64,000 nucleotides of DNA from Streptomyces shenzhenensis (GCF_003688995.1 NZ_PENI01000002.1:519442-583441), one strand, 5' to 3'; shown: positions 35,291 through 44,700, counted from the first letter of the stretch. The notes: a model not told the origin generated them from the sequence alone. Numbers and translations are program-made.

Positions 35291-36295
35291 GTGGATGTAT
35301 CCGTGGCCCTGTGGGTCCTGACCATCGCGGGGCTCGCCGCCCTGATCTCGGTCGATTTCTTCATCGGCCGTAAACCCCACGACGTGTCGATCAAGGAAGC
35401 CGGCATCTGGACGGCCGTCTGGATCGCCCTGGCCGGGCTCTTCGGCCTGGGTCTGCTCGTCTTCAGCGGCGGCCAGCCGGCCGGCGAGTTCTTCGCGGGC
35501 TTCATCACCGAGAAGTCGCTGAGCGTCGACAACCTCTTCGTCTTCGTCCTGATCATGGCGAAGTTCGCGGTGCCCTCGCAGTACCAGCAGCGCGTGCTGC
35601 TCATCGGCGTCCTCATAGCCCTGGTCCTGCGGGCCGTCTTCATCGCCGCGGGAGCCGCGATCATCGCGAGCTTCTCCTGGGTCTTCTACCTCTTCGGCGC
35701 CTTTCTGATCTGGACCGCCTGGAAGCTGATCCAGGAGGCCAGGGCGGAGGAGCAGGACGAGGAGTACGAGGAGAACAAGCTGCTGAAGGCCGCCGAGCGC
35801 AGGTTCGGCGTGGCCGACCGCTACCACGGCACCAAGCTGTGGATCCAGCAGAACGGCAAGCGCGTCATGACGCCGATGCTGGTCGTGATGCTCGCGATCG
35901 GTACGACGGACGTGCTGTTCGCGCTGGACTCCATCCCCGCGATCTTCGGCCTCACGCAGGACCCGTACATCGTCTTCACCGCCAACGCCTTCGCCCTGAT
36001 GGGCCTCAGGCAGCTGTACTTCCTCATCGGCGGACTGCTCAAGAAACTGGTCCACCTCTCGTACGGCCTGTCGGTCATCCTCGCCTTCATCGGCGTCAAG
36101 CTGGTGCTGCACGCCTTGCACGAATCGGGGGTGCACGTCCCGGAGATCAGCATCCCGGTCTCGCTCGGCGTGATCTGCGGCGTCCTGATCGTCACGACGA
36201 TCACCAGCCTGATGGCGAACAAGAAGCAGGCGGCGGCCGAAGCGGCGCAGTCGCCGACGCCCGGCCACGGACCGAAGGACAGCATCGACGCCTGA
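35291..36295 (+). CDS. TerC/Alx-type integral membrane metal exporter
   Basis: A 334-residue TerC family protein with about nine membrane helices. The two acidic repeats of the family are ALISVDFFIGRKPHD with LSVDNLFVFVLIM, and MLAIGTTDVLFALDSIPAIF. The Asp residues in them are the likely metal ligands. Family members export Mn2+ or help load metal on secreted enzymes. The riboswitch upstream supports manganese. The GTG start follows CCGGAGGCGCA. The C-terminal tail is polar. Confidence 0.9.
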   Translation: MDVSVALWVLTIAGLAALISVDFFIGRKPHDVSIKEAGIWTAVWIALAGLFGLGLLVFSGGQPAGEFFAGFITEKSLSVDNLFVFVLIMAKFAVPSQYQQRVLLIGVLIALVLRAVFIAAGAAIIASFSWVFYLFGAFLIWTAWKLIQEARAEEQDEEYEENKLLKAAERRFGVADRYHGTKLWIQQNGKRVMTPMLVVMLAIGTTDVLFALDSIPAIFGLTQDPYIVFTANAFALMGLRQLYFLIGGLLKKLVHLSYGLSVILAFIGVKLVLHALHESGVHVPEISIPVSLGVICGVLIVTTITSLMANKKQAAAEAAQSPTPGHGPKDSIDA

Positions 36296-36401
36296 CCACG
36301 GCCGACGCTGGACAAGACGCACACGAAATCAGTCAGCACGGGAGCGGTGTGCGGCGTCAGGCCGCTCACCACTCCCGCTGCTCCGCCGGGCGCTGAGCGT
36401 T

Positions 36402-36421
36402 CCCGCCCCTCCGCGGGCGGG
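36402..36421 (+). other. hairpin in the chaA leader
   Basis: CCCGCCC and GGGCGGG pair perfectly across a 6-nt loop. The 248-nt gap 36296-36543 before chaA is conserved-looking and GC-rich. I could not match it to a known riboswitch. Confidence 0.35.
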
Positions 36422-36543
36422 CGCGGGTTCAGGCCGACGCACCCGGCAACTCCGAACGGACGGGGATCCGAGCCACGCTCGACCCCCTTCGCCATCGAAA
36501 GGACCGGAATGCGAACCCTGTACGCCTCTGCCACCATCGCCGC

Positions 36544-37641
36544 ATGATCCCTCGGCTCAGGTCGCTCACTCAGTGGACGCTCCTCGTGCCGGTGCTCGCG
36601 GTCGTCCTTCTCGCCCTCACCTGGGGCCGTAATCTGCCCGGTGCCGTCGTCGCGCTGGTGACCGTGATCCTCGCCGGGTCCGTCCTGGCAGCCGTGCACC
36701 ATGCCGAGGTGGTCGCCCACCGGGTCGGCGAACCCTTCGGCTCCCTCGTCCTCGCCATCGCCGTCACCATCATCGAGGTCGCTCTGATCGTCACCCTTAT
36801 GGTTGACGGCGGCGACAAGAGTTCAACACTGGCCCGGGACACGGTCTTTGCCGCGGTGATGATCACCTGCAACGGCGTGGTGGGACTCTGTCTCCTCGTC
36901 GGGTCCCTGCGCCACGGCACCGCCGTCTTCAACCCCGAGGGCACCGGCGCCGCACTGGCGACCGTCGCGACCCTGGCCACACTCAGCCTGGTGCTGCCGA
37001 CCTTCACCACCAGCAAACCGGGCCCCGAGTTCTCCGGTGTGCAACTGACCTTCGCGGCACTCACCTCACTGGTTCTCTACGGACTGTTCGTGGCCACCCA
37101 GACCGTCCGGCACCGCGACTACTTCCTGCCGATCACCCGCCAGGGCGAGGTGATCACCGCGGACGACCACGCGGCGGCGCCGTCCGCGCGCACCGCCTGG
37201 ATCAGCCTCGGCCTGCTCGGCCTGGCCCTGGTCGGCGTGGTCGGCCTCGCCAAGGGTGTGTCGCCGACCATCGAGTCCGGGGTGGAGGCCGCCGGCCTGC
37301 ACCATGCGGTCGTCGGTGTGATCATCGCGCTGCTGGTGCTGTTGCCCGAGACGATCGCCGCGCTCCGCTCCGCCCGTCGCGACCGGGTGCAGACGAGTCT
37401 GAATCTCGCCCTCGGCTCGGCGATGGCCAGCATCGGGCTGACCATCCCCGCCGTCGCCCTCGCCTCCGTCTGGCTCTCCGGACCGCTGGTCCTCGGCCTC
37501 GGCTCCACACATATGCTGCTGCTGGCCCTGACCGTGGTGGTCAGCTCCCTGACGGTCGTGCCGGGCCGTGCCACGCCGCTCCAGGGAGGGGTGCACCTGG
37601 TGCTGTTCGCGGTCTATCTGGAACTGGCGATCAACCCGTGA
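36544..37641 (+). CDS. chaA: ChaA-type calcium/sodium:proton antiporter
   Basis: A 365-residue membrane protein of the CaCA cation/proton exchanger superfamily with about eleven helices in two inverted halves. The signature acidic motifs are GEPFGSLVLAIAVTIIEVAL (about 62-81) and VIIALLVLLPETIAALRSA (about 259-277), followed by LGSAMASIGLTIPAVALAS. A short cytoplasmic loop QGEVITADDHAAAP lies between halves. It exports Ca2+, Na+ or K+ against H+. Its last 11 bases overlap the convergent transporter gene. Confidence 0.9.
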   Translation: MIPRLRSLTQWTLLVPVLAVVLLALTWGRNLPGAVVALVTVILAGSVLAAVHHAEVVAHRVGEPFGSLVLAIAVTIIEVALIVTLMVDGGDKSSTLARDTVFAAVMITCNGVVGLCLLVGSLRHGTAVFNPEGTGAALATVATLATLSLVLPTFTTSKPGPEFSGVQLTFAALTSLVLYGLFVATQTVRHRDYFLPITRQGEVITADDHAAAPSARTAWISLGLLGLALVGVVGLAKGVSPTIESGVEAAGLHHAVVGVIIALLVLLPETIAALRSARRDRVQTSLNLALGSAMASIGLTIPAVALASVWLSGPLVLGLGSTHMLLLALTVVVSSLTVVPGRATPLQGGVHLVLFAVYLELAINP

Positions 37642-38935
37642 CCGGCTCGGCCGCCACCGTCGGCACCGGACGGGTCTCCGGCAGCAGGGCGAAGCACCCG
37701 AGGCTGAGCAGCGCCACCGCGGTCAGATAGGCGCCCACACTCCAGGGGACGCGCCCCGAGTGCTCGGCGAGCGCGGTCGCCACGATCGGGGTGAGCGCGC
37801 CGCCGAGGACTCCGCCGAGGTTGTAGCCCACCGCGGCGCCGGTGCAGCGCAGCCGGGCCTCGTACAGCTCCGGCAGATACGCGGCGATCACCGCGAACAT
37901 GGTGATGAACGCGACCAGCGCGCCCAGGAAGGCGAGGAACATGAGCAGCGGCTCCCCGGTGGCCAGGAGCGCGACCATCGGGAACATCCACAGGGCGGCG
38001 GCGGTGCACCCGCTCAGGCACATGGCTCGCCGCCCGAAGCGGTCGCCGAGCAGGGCCATGACGGGCGTGAGCGCCCCCTTCACCACCACGGCGGCCATGA
38101 CACAGGTCAGCATGACGGAGCGGCTCACCCCGAGCCGCTCCGTCCCGTAGGCGAGGGACCAGGTGGTCACGGCGTAGAACACGGCGTACCCCACCGCGAG
38201 CGCTCCGGCGGTCAGCAGCACCAGCCGCCAGTGGTGCCGGACGACGTCGACGAGCGGCACGCGCGCGTGGTCCTCGATGGCCAGGAACCGGGGACTTTCG
38301 GTGAGCGAGGAGCGCAGCCACAGCCCGGCCAGGGCGAGGGCCCCGGCCGCCCAGAACGGCACCCGCCAGCCCCACTGCGCGAACTGCGCGTCGGACAGCG
38401 ACGCCGACAGGGCCAGCAGCACGGCGTTGGCGAGCGCGAAGCCCACCGACGGCCCCACCTGCGGAAAGCTGGACCACAGGACACGCCGTCCGGGAGGCGC
38501 GTGCTCCGCGGTCAGCAGCACCGCCCCGCCCCACTCGCCGCCGAGCCCCAGCCCCTGCACGAAGCGCAGGACGAGCAGCAGCACGGGCGCGGCCACCCCG
38601 ATCGTCGAGTACGTCGGCAGACACCCCACGGCGACCGTCGACACGCCGGTGAGCAGCAGCGAGATGATGAGGACCGGCCGCCGGCCCCGTCGGTCCCCCA
38701 TGTGCCCGAACAGCACGGAACCCAGCGGCCGGGCCACGAACCCCACGGCGAACGTGGCGAAGGCGGCCAGTGTCCCCGCCAGCGGCGAGAACGTCGGGAA
38801 GAACAGCGGCCCCAGGACGAGGGCCGCCGCGGTCCCGTAGACGAAGAAGTCGTAGAACTCGATCGCGCTGCCGATGAGAGAGGCGGCAGCGAGCCGCAGC
38901 ATGGAAGGTGCCCTTACGGTGCGTACATCGTGCAT
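37631..38935 (-). CDS. MHS-family metabolite:proton symporter (MFS)
   Basis: A 434-residue twelve-helix transporter. The N-terminus SLIGSAIEFYDFFVYGTAAA is diagnostic of the metabolite:H+ symporter group (ShiA, ProP, KgtP). GHMGDRRGRRPVLI is the MFS loop 2-3 motif and LRFVQGLGLGGEWGGAVLL the helix 4 motif. Substrates of this group are organic acids, shikimate or betaine. Since aroQ lies next door, a shikimate-type substrate is possible but unproven. Monocistronic. Confidence 0.88.
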   Translation of the reverse strand: MHDVRTVRAPSMLRLAAASLIGSAIEFYDFFVYGTAAALVLGPLFFPTFSPLAGTLAAFATFAVGFVARPLGSVLFGHMGDRRGRRPVLIISLLLTGVSTVAVGCLPTYSTIGVAAPVLLLVLRFVQGLGLGGEWGGAVLLTAEHAPPGRRVLWSSFPQVGPSVGFALANAVLLALSASLSDAQFAQWGWRVPFWAAGALALAGLWLRSSLTESPRFLAIEDHARVPLVDVVRHHWRLVLLTAGALAVGYAVFYAVTTWSLAYGTERLGVSRSVMLTCVMAAVVVKGALTPVMALLGDRFGRRAMCLSGCTAAALWMFPMVALLATGEPLLMFLAFLGALVAFITMFAVIAAYLPELYEARLRCTGAAVGYNLGGVLGGALTPIVATALAEHSGRVPWSVGAYLTAVALLSLGCFALLPETRPVPTVAAEPVTG

Positions 38936-39107
38936 GGCGCTTCAGCTACCCACAGTGATGGGCGGTTACGGGGGCGTGCGGAGGCGAGGCGCGCGTCAGT
39001 AGATCACCGTGATGCGCCGGGCCGGCCACCGTGCCGACGCACCGTGATAGACCGGGTCCCAGAAGCGGTCGTCCACGCACCGCCACCCCGAACGGACCGG
39101 AGGAACC

Positions 39108-39581
39108 GTGCCCCGCACCCTGGCCAACGCCCCGATCATGATCCTCAACGGGCCCAATCTGAACCTGCTCGGCCAGCGCCAGCCCGAGATCTACGGCTCC
39201 GACACCCTCGCCGACATCGAGGCCCTGTGCGCCAAGGCCGCGGAGGCGCACGGCGGCACGGTGGACTTCCGGCAGTCCAACCACGAGGGCGTACTCGTCG
39301 ACTGGATCCACGAGGCGCGGCTCAACCACTGCGGGATCGTCATCAACCCCGGTGCCTACTCGCACACGTCCGTCGCGATTCTGGACGCGCTCAACGTCTG
39401 TGACGGCCTGCCCGTGCTGGAGGTCCACATCTCCAACATCCACAAGCGCGAGTCGTTCCGGCATCACTCGTACGTCTCCCTGCGCGCCGACGGCGTCATC
39501 GCGGGGTGCGGAGTGCAGGGGTACGTGTTCGGCGTGGAGCGGGTCGCCGCGCTGGTGGGCGCGGCCCAGGCCGACGCATAG
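39108..39581 (+). CDS. aroQ: type II 3-dehydroquinate dehydratase
   Basis: Converts 3-dehydroquinate to 3-dehydroshikimate, in the shikimate pathway (or in reverse catabolically). The 157-residue dodecameric enzyme has [19 protein letters not shown] with the catalytic Tyr, [33 protein letters not shown] and [20 protein letters not shown] with the catalytic His. Length is normal. The GTG start follows GAGGAACC. It stands apart from other aro genes. Confidence 0.95.
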   Translation: MPRTLANAPIMILNGPNLNLLGQRQPEIYGSDTLADIEALCAKAAEAHGGTVDFRQSNHEGVLVDWIHEARLNHCGIVINPGAYSHTSVAILDALNVCDGLPVLEVHISNIHKRESFRHHSYVSLRADGVIAGCGVQGYVFGVERVAALVGAAQADA

Positions 39582-39651
39582 GGACGCACAGGTTTGAAAG
39601 CCCGCTGTCGACTTAAAGGCCTTGAAAGGCCGTCGTCTTGATGCTGTAGCC

Positions 39652-40419
39652 CTAGAGGCGGCCCGCTTCCACGATCCGTCGCAGGAAGCGCCGGGTGCGC
39701 TCCTGCTGCGTGTCCTCGAAGACCTGCTCCGCGGTGCCCCGCTCCAGCACCACGCCACCGTCGAGAAAGCAGACCTGGTCGGCCACGTCCCGGGCGAAGC
39801 CCATCTCGTGCGTCGCCAGCACCATGGTCATGCCGTCGTTCTTCAGATCGCGGACCACGGTGAGCACTTCGCTCACCAGCTCGGGGTCGAGGGCCGCGGT
39901 GATCTCGTCGAGCAGCAGCAGCCGTGGGCGCACCGCCAGGGCCCGCACGATCGCCACCCGTTGCTGCTGGCCGCCGCTCAACCGGTCCGGATACGCCCGC
40001 GCCCTGTCGCCAAGACCGAGCCGCTCCAGCAGCGCCACGGCGCGCTCCTCCGCCTCCGCGCGCGTCACCCCGTGCACCCGGCGCGGGGCGAGCGTGATGT
40101 TCTCCAGCACCGTCATGTGCGGAAAGAGGTTGTACGCCTGGAAGACCACGCCGATACGGCGCCGTACCGCGTCCTGGTCGACCCCGGGGCCGGTGATCTC
40201 CTCGCCGTCCAGCCAGATCGCGCCGTCGTCGATCTCCTCCAGGAGATTGGCGCAGCGCAGCAGCGTCGACTTGCCGGAGCCGGAGGCGCCGATCAGCGCC
40301 GTGACCGTGTGCGGAGCGACCTCCAGACCGACGTTCCGCAGGACCACCGAGCCGCCGAAGGTCTTGCGGACGGACTCCATGCGCAGCACGGGGGAGCCGT
40401 CCGTGTGCGTGGTGCTCAT
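39652..40419 (-). CDS. amino acid ABC transporter, ATP-binding subunit
   Basis: A 255-residue ATPase of the polar amino acid uptake (PAAT) group. Walker A is [16 protein letters not shown], signature LSGGQQQRVAIVRAL, Walker B LLLLDEITAALDPE (with I for the more usual P-T) and the H-loop LATHEMGFARD. It is the last gene of a three-gene operon; its ATG overlaps the permease stop (ATGA). Confidence 0.93.
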   Translation of the reverse strand: MSTTHTDGSPVLRMESVRKTFGGSVVLRNVGLEVAPHTVTALIGASGSGKSTLLRCANLLEEIDDGAIWLDGEEITGPGVDQDAVRRRIGVVFQAYNLFPHMTVLENITLAPRRVHGVTRAEAEERAVALLERLGLGDRARAYPDRLSGGQQQRVAIVRALAVRPRLLLLDEITAALDPELVSEVLTVVRDLKNDGMTMVLATHEMGFARDVADQVCFLDGGVVLERGTAEQVFEDTQQERTRRFLRRIVEAGRL

Positions 40420-41348
40420 ATCGCCCCTCCTTGGGCCCGCTGCCGGTCCATCCGGGCCGTCACCCAGTCCGTGCAGCGGGTCATCGGTATGGTCAGCGCG
40501 ACGAAGACCAGTCCCGCGACGATGTACGGCGTGTAGTTGAGGCTGCGGCCCACGATGATGTCCGCGGCCCGCACGGCGTCCACGGCGCCGCCGATGGACA
40601 CGAGACCCGTGTCCTTCTGGAGTGACACCAGGTCGTTGAGCAGCGGCGGCACCTGGCGGCGCACGGCCTGGGGCAGCACCACATGGCGCAGCGTCTGCCG
40701 GTTGGTGAGGCCGAGCGAGCGGGCGGCGGCCCGCTGCGAGGGGTGTACGGACTCGATGCCGGCGCGGAACACCTCGGCGACGTACGCCGAGTACGTCAGG
40801 GTCAGTGCCGTGCCGCCCAGCAGCACCGGATCGACCGTCACGCCCTGCAGCCGCAGCGCTGGAACGCCCAGCACCACGATCATCAGATTGATGATCAGTG
40901 GCAGCCCGCGGAAGAAGTCGGTGTACGCGGCGGCCAGCACCCGCAGGGGGAAGAACACCGGGCCGCGCAGCGTGCGCGCGACGGCGATCAGCATGCCGAG
41001 GACCAGGACGGCGATGCCGCAGACGAGCAGCAGCCGGACGTTCAGCCAGAGCCCTTCGAGGACCTTGGGGAACGCCTCGCGCGCGTACTGTCCATTGAAG
41101 AACGTCTCCTTGGTGCGCGGCCAGCCGGGCGCGCTGACGACGATCAGATACAGGACGGCGGCCGTGGCCAGCGTCGAGAGCGCTGCCACGGCCGTGGCGC
41201 GCCGGGCCCGGACGCGTTTGTGGCGCTCGCGCTCGAGCCGCCGTCGCGACGGGACGTAGCCGTCGTCGACGGCGTCCGTCCCATCACCCGGCAGCCGGCC
41301 GCCGTCGTCCGCGTCCTCCCGGCCGGACCCGCCCTTCGTGACCGTCAC
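40416..41348 (-). CDS. amino acid ABC transporter, permease subunit
   Basis: A 310-residue membrane protein. The N-terminal 60 residues are charged and cytoplasmic. About five helices follow, including AAVLYLIVVSAPGW and LLLVCGIAVLVLGMLIAVAR. The EAA loop is AARSLGLTNRQTLRHVVLPQAVRRQVPP, and DFFRGLPLIINLMIV is the typical PAAT segment. The GTG overlaps the TGA of the binding-protein gene (GTGA). Confidence 0.92.
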   Translation of the reverse strand: MTVTKGGSGREDADDGGRLPGDGTDAVDDGYVPSRRRLERERHKRVRARRATAVAALSTLATAAVLYLIVVSAPGWPRTKETFFNGQYAREAFPKVLEGLWLNVRLLLVCGIAVLVLGMLIAVARTLRGPVFFPLRVLAAAYTDFFRGLPLIINLMIVVLGVPALRLQGVTVDPVLLGGTALTLTYSAYVAEVFRAGIESVHPSQRAAARSLGLTNRQTLRHVVLPQAVRRQVPPLLNDLVSLQKDTGLVSIGGAVDAVRAADIIVGRSLNYTPYIVAGLVFVALTIPMTRCTDWVTARMDRQRAQGGAI

Positions 41349-42226
41349 TTGAGCACCGGGGCGTCGACGGCATCGGACAGCCACTGTGTCTCGATACCGG
41401 CGAGCGTGCCGTCCTTGCGCAGCGCGTCGACGGCCCGTGTCACACACGGGGTGAGCGCGCTGCCCTTGTCGAGCACGAGCCCGAACTGCTCGGGCGTGTC
41501 GCCCTGGTCCTCGAACTGGCCGACGATCTCGGCGTCGGTGATCTCTGCGGCCGTGATGTAGAACGCGGTCGGCAGGTCCGCGACGATGGCGTCGACCTGA
41601 CCGTTCTGCAGAGCGGATTTCGCCTGGTCGTTCTTGGCGTACACGGCGGCCTCCTGCTTCGGCCGTACCACGTCGGTGATGTAGTCGAGGCTGGTGGTGC
41701 CCACTTGGGCGCCCAGCTTGAGCCCCGCCAGGTCCGCGATGCGCGTCGCCTTCGCGGCCTTCGTGCCCTTGAGCGCGATGACGGCCTGGCGCACGTCGTA
41801 GTAGCCGGAGGAGAAGTCCACGGCCTTCTTGCGCTCGGCACTGATCGACACCTGGTTGATGTCGAAGTCGAAGGTCTTTGCCCCGGGCGCGAAGGCCTTG
41901 TTGAAGGGGACGCTCTGCCAGACGACGGCATCCCGGTCGTACCCGAGCTGCCGGGCCACCGCGTACGCGACCGCCGATTCGAAGCCCTTCCCGTTGGCGG
42001 GCTCGTCGTCCTTGAACCATGGTGCGTAGGCCGGTTCGTCGGTCGCGACGGTCAGCTTGCCGGCCGTCTTGGTGTCCAACTCGCCCTTGGCACAGGCCGT
42101 CCCGGCCGAACCGGACGGCGTGGCGGCCGCCTTCTCCTCGGGCTGCGGAGCGCAGGCGACGGCGGTGGCGAGCAGGGCTATGGCGACGGCGACGGCGCCA
42201 CGCAGGGCGCGAGGGGCAGGATGCAT
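41345..42226 (-). CDS. amino acid ABC transporter, substrate-binding lipoprotein
   Basis: A 293-residue precursor. The N-terminal MHPAPRALRGAVAVAIALLA with the lipobox ATAVAC predicts a lipoprotein anchored outside the membrane. The solute-binding domain (SBP family 3) has GKLTVATDEPAYAPWFKDDE, KGFESAVAYAVARQLGYD, VDFSSGYYDVRQAVIALKG and YITAAEITDAEIVGQF. The amino acid cannot be fixed from sequence; two cysteines in the mature protein (TACAKG and LTPCVTR) may form a disulfide. It leads the operon. No clear ribosome binding site precedes the ATG. Confidence 0.9.
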   Translation of the reverse strand: MHPAPRALRGAVAVAIALLATAVACAPQPEEKAAATPSGSAGTACAKGELDTKTAGKLTVATDEPAYAPWFKDDEPANGKGFESAVAYAVARQLGYDRDAVVWQSVPFNKAFAPGAKTFDFDINQVSISAERKKAVDFSSGYYDVRQAVIALKGTKAAKATRIADLAGLKLGAQVGTTSLDYITDVVRPKQEAAVYAKNDQAKSALQNGQVDAIVADLPTAFYITAAEITDAEIVGQFEDQGDTPEQFGLVLDKGSALTPCVTRAVDALRKDGTLAGIETQWLSDAVDAPVLK

Positions 42227-42474
42227 GGCGGGAGAGTGGCAGTGAATGCCGCGCTTGTCGAGGTCATGATGGTCATGGTCCGCATGCTGGGAACGGGTGT
42301 TGCCGCCGTGTGAACAGCACCCATGCCCGCCGGTTTCCGCCCCCCAGCCGATGGCCCGTGCCCGCCTGCCCGCCGCCTGGGCCGCCGGCCGAGGGCGGGA
42401 TGGGGTGGCCGACGGCCCGTACCGCCCAGGAGCCGTCATCCTGCGCGGGGCTGCTTCCAGTTGACCGCGCATCA

Positions 42475-42493
42475 GCGCGCTCCGGGAGCGCGC
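42475..42493. terminator. hairpin in the gap between the 42673 gene and the transporter operon
   Basis: GCGCGCTC (42475-42482) pairs with GAGCGCGC (42486-42493) around CGG. GTGTG/CACAC at 42507-42525 is a further imperfect inverted repeat. The rest of the 446-nt gap 42227-42672 is GC-rich, with no gene I can support. Confidence 0.35.
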
Positions 42494-42672
42494 ACGCGCA
42501 CCCGATGTGTGCGAATGGTTCACACGGGGCGCGCGTCGCTACCCCGCGCGGGGCGTACGAGCCGAGTGTGCGCCGGTGCAAGAGCGAAGCTCGCGCGCCC
42601 GGCGCTCATGGCAGGCGCATGCGCGGCGCATGCGTGCAGGCCGAGCCCGCCTGGCCGCATCGGCGTTTGCCG

Positions 42673-43044
42673 TCAGAGGTCGGTCCTGCCCCCGAAGTGC
42701 TCTGGAACCTGCTCGCGCAGTGTCCGCTCCACCTCCCGGAAGTCCTGTTCCTGACCGAGGCGAGAGCGCTGAAGCGCGGAGCGCAGACCCTTGATCAGGC
42801 TCTCCAGCCGTATCTCGTCGCCCAGTTGGCCGACACGGCGTGCCTCGGCCAGGAGACCGGAGAGGGCCCCCACCGCGGCGTCCCTGTCCTCCTCCCAGAG
42901 CCAGGCGAACACATTGCCGAACGGCTCTCCCGGGATGACGACTTCGGCGTCCCGGCCGAAGTGAGCGATTTCTTCGGCCTCGCTACGGATGAAACCGCTG
43001 AGCAAGTGCTCGAACGTCCGATGAGGAACCCCTATGCGGTCCAT
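42673..43044 (-). CDS. hypothetical protein
   Basis: A 123-residue soluble acidic protein (MDRIGVPHRTFEHLLSGFIR). A long helical C-terminal half (LLAEARRVGQLGDEIRLESL, then SALQRSRLGQEQDFREVERT) suggests a coiled coil. No family recognised. The ATG at 43044 follows AAGGGACATGC; a longer frame exists from 43077 but is less likely. Confidence 0.55.
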   Translation of the reverse strand: MDRIGVPHRTFEHLLSGFIRSEAEEIAHFGRDAEVVIPGEPFGNVFAWLWEEDRDAAVGALSGLLAEARRVGQLGDEIRLESLIKGLRSALQRSRLGQEQDFREVERTLREQVPEHFGGRTDL

Positions 43045-43170
43045 GCATGTCCCTTCGCCGGCGACTGCCAGGGACATCGTGACGGGCTCGGCGACGCCGC
43101 GACAGGGGGCGACGCGACGGAGCCGGGCCGAGCCCGGCTGCTCGCCTCTGTCAGGCGAACGCCCGGGGGC

Positions 43171-43821
43171 CTACCAGCCGCGGGCGAGCCATTCCTGGAT
43201 GTGAGGGCGTTCCGCCCCGAGGGTGGTGTCGTTGCCGTGGCCCGGGTAGATCCACGTCTCGTCCGGCAGGGTGAAGACCTTCGCTTCGAGCCCGGACATG
43301 AGGCTCTGGAAGTCCGCGGGGCGTGTCGTCCGGCCCGGCCCCCCGGGGAAGAGGCAGTCCCCGGTGAAGACGTGCGGGTGGCCGTGCGGGTCGTCGTAGA
43401 CCAGTGCGATCGACCCCGGGGTGTGCCCCACCAGGTGGCGCGCGGTCAGCTGGACCTGCCCCACCCGGATGACATCGCCGTCGTCGACCGGGACGTCGGT
43501 CGGCACCGGGATGCCGTCGGCGTCGGCCCGGCCCGCGAACGTACGCGCACCCGTGGCCGCCACCACTCGGTCGAGCGCCTGCCAGTGGTCACCGTGCTGG
43601 TGCGTGGTGACGACGGAGGCGATGCCGTCGTCACCGATCATGCCGAGCAGTGTCTCCGCGTCGTTGGCGGCGTCGATCAGCAACTGCTCGTCCGTGGCCC
43701 GGCAACGCAGCAGATAGGCGTTGTTGTCCATCGGCCCGACCGCGATCTTGGTGATCATCAGGTCCTTGAGCTCGTGCACGTCCGCCGGTCCGCCGACCGT
43801 CACCGCTCCGCTGTACGTCAT
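43171..43821 (-). CDS. MBL-fold hydrolase, glyoxalase II-like
   Basis: A 216-residue metallo-beta-lactamase-fold enzyme. The metal site is THQHGDHWQALDRVV (about 73-87), with further ligands in HLVGHTPGSIALVY, FTGDCLFPGGPGRT and IYPGHGNDTTLGAERP. The pattern fits hydroxyacylglutathione hydrolase-like thioesterases; in actinomycetes the thiol would more likely be mycothiol. The ATG has TAGGCT 7 nt upstream, suggesting a leaderless mRNA. Next to a mycothiol-dependent-type enzyme gene. Confidence 0.85.
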   Translation of the reverse strand: MTYSGAVTVGGPADVHELKDLMITKIAVGPMDNNAYLLRCRATDEQLLIDAANDAETLLGMIGDDGIASVVTTHQHGDHWQALDRVVAATGARTFAGRADADGIPVPTDVPVDDGDVIRVGQVQLTARHLVGHTPGSIALVYDDPHGHPHVFTGDCLFPGGPGRTTRPADFQSLMSGLEAKVFTLPDETWIYPGHGNDTTLGAERPHIQEWLARGW

Positions 43822-43828
43822 GACCGTC

Positions 43829-43834
43829 AGCCTA
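43829..43834 (-). promoter_or_regulatory. -10 box of the MBL hydrolase gene, leaderless arrangement
   Basis: TAGGCT on the minus strand lies 7 nt before the ATG at 43821. Confidence 0.4.
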
Positions 43835-43866
43835 TAGCGGGGGAGCGGCCCCGGAACCCCGCACGG

Positions 43867-44556
43867 CTACAGCGGAGGCAGCGTCGGCAACGGGCCGCCC
43901 TCGGTCCGCAGGACGGAGCCGTCGCGCCGCCCGGCCAGCCAGCCGAGCAGGTCGGCGGCCGGACCCTCGACGGTGATCGGACCGCCGTCGGCACCGCCGC
44001 CCGTGGCCCACTTCCGGCCCTCGTCGTCGGTCAGGCTCGTCGCGGGCACGTCACGGTGGCCGCGGAAGCGCTCCGTGAGGAAGTCGATCTCGCGTGCCAC
44101 GAACTCCGCCGGAAGGTCCTCCAGCTCGTACCCGATCCCGAGGTCCACGTGGTGCAGCTCGACCTCGACCCAGCGCCGGAACGGCACCCGGGACGCCGAG
44201 TCGACGACCCCGTTGCGCAGCTCCACCTGCCGTGCCCAGTCCGCGGGCGCGGCGCCCACGTTCTGGAAGCGGGCCGCGCTGTCGCGCAGGTCGGCGAGCT
44301 GGACGTCCAGGGGGCGCGCGGCGTCGCGCTCGATGTCGGCGTCGCGCGCCTCGGCCGAGTCGTACATGGCACGCCCCTCCAGGACGTTCACGAGCGCGTC
44401 CGCGTTGCGGGCGAGGTGAGCCAGGATGTGGCCACGGGTCCAGTCGCGCAGCCGTGACGACTCGGTCACGGCCGCGTTGTCCAGTACGGCGGCTGCGATG
44501 AGGAGCCGGTCGGACGCGGTACGTACAGACGCCAGGTCGTGGGCGTGATCAATCAT
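43867..44556 (-). CDS. maleylpyruvate isomerase family, mycothiol-dependent type
   Basis: A 229-residue DinB-like four-helix-bundle protein. The segment SSRLRDWTRGHILAHLARNADALVN carries the family metal-site His residues, and RWVEVELHHVDLGIGYELEDLP holds a second His pair. This matches the MDMPI N- and C-terminal domain proteins that use mycothiol. The specific reaction is unknown. The start at 44556 has TAAGGT 7 nt upstream and no ribosome binding site. Confidence 0.85.
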   Translation of the reverse strand: MIDHAHDLASVRTASDRLLIAAAVLDNAAVTESSRLRDWTRGHILAHLARNADALVNVLEGRAMYDSAEARDADIERDAARPLDVQLADLRDSAARFQNVGAAPADWARQVELRNGVVDSASRVPFRRWVEVELHHVDLGIGYELEDLPAEFVAREIDFLTERFRGHRDVPATSLTDDEGRKWATGGGADGGPITVEGPAADLLGWLAGRRDGSVLRTEGGPLPTLPPL

Positions 44557-44563
44557 GGGGCCG

Positions 44564-44569
44564 ACCTTA
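44564..44569 (-). promoter_or_regulatory. -10 box of the maleylpyruvate isomerase-like gene, leaderless arrangement
   Basis: TAAGGT on the minus strand lies 7 nt before the ATG at 44556. Confidence 0.4.
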
Positions 44570-44700
44570 GCCCCGCCACTCCTTCGGGTGAAGGTTGTGG
44601 GGCTGGACCGCAAATCGAATGTGCGTGCTATATCGTCGGGGGCGGCGTCGGGCATGCTGGATGGCCCGGGATTGTTGTGGAAGCTGGAATGCGACCGGCG

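Noticed and set aside
42180..42290. A 34-codon upstream frame overlapping the start of the amino-acid binding protein gene
   Set aside because: No ribosome binding site, no clustered amino acid codons and no attenuator hairpin, so a leader peptide is not supported.
44600..44640. Possible LexA/SOS box upstream of uvrA (TCGAAT region)
   Set aside because: It keeps only one half of the CGAAC-N4-GTTCG palindrome; the PafBC-type promoter is a much better match.
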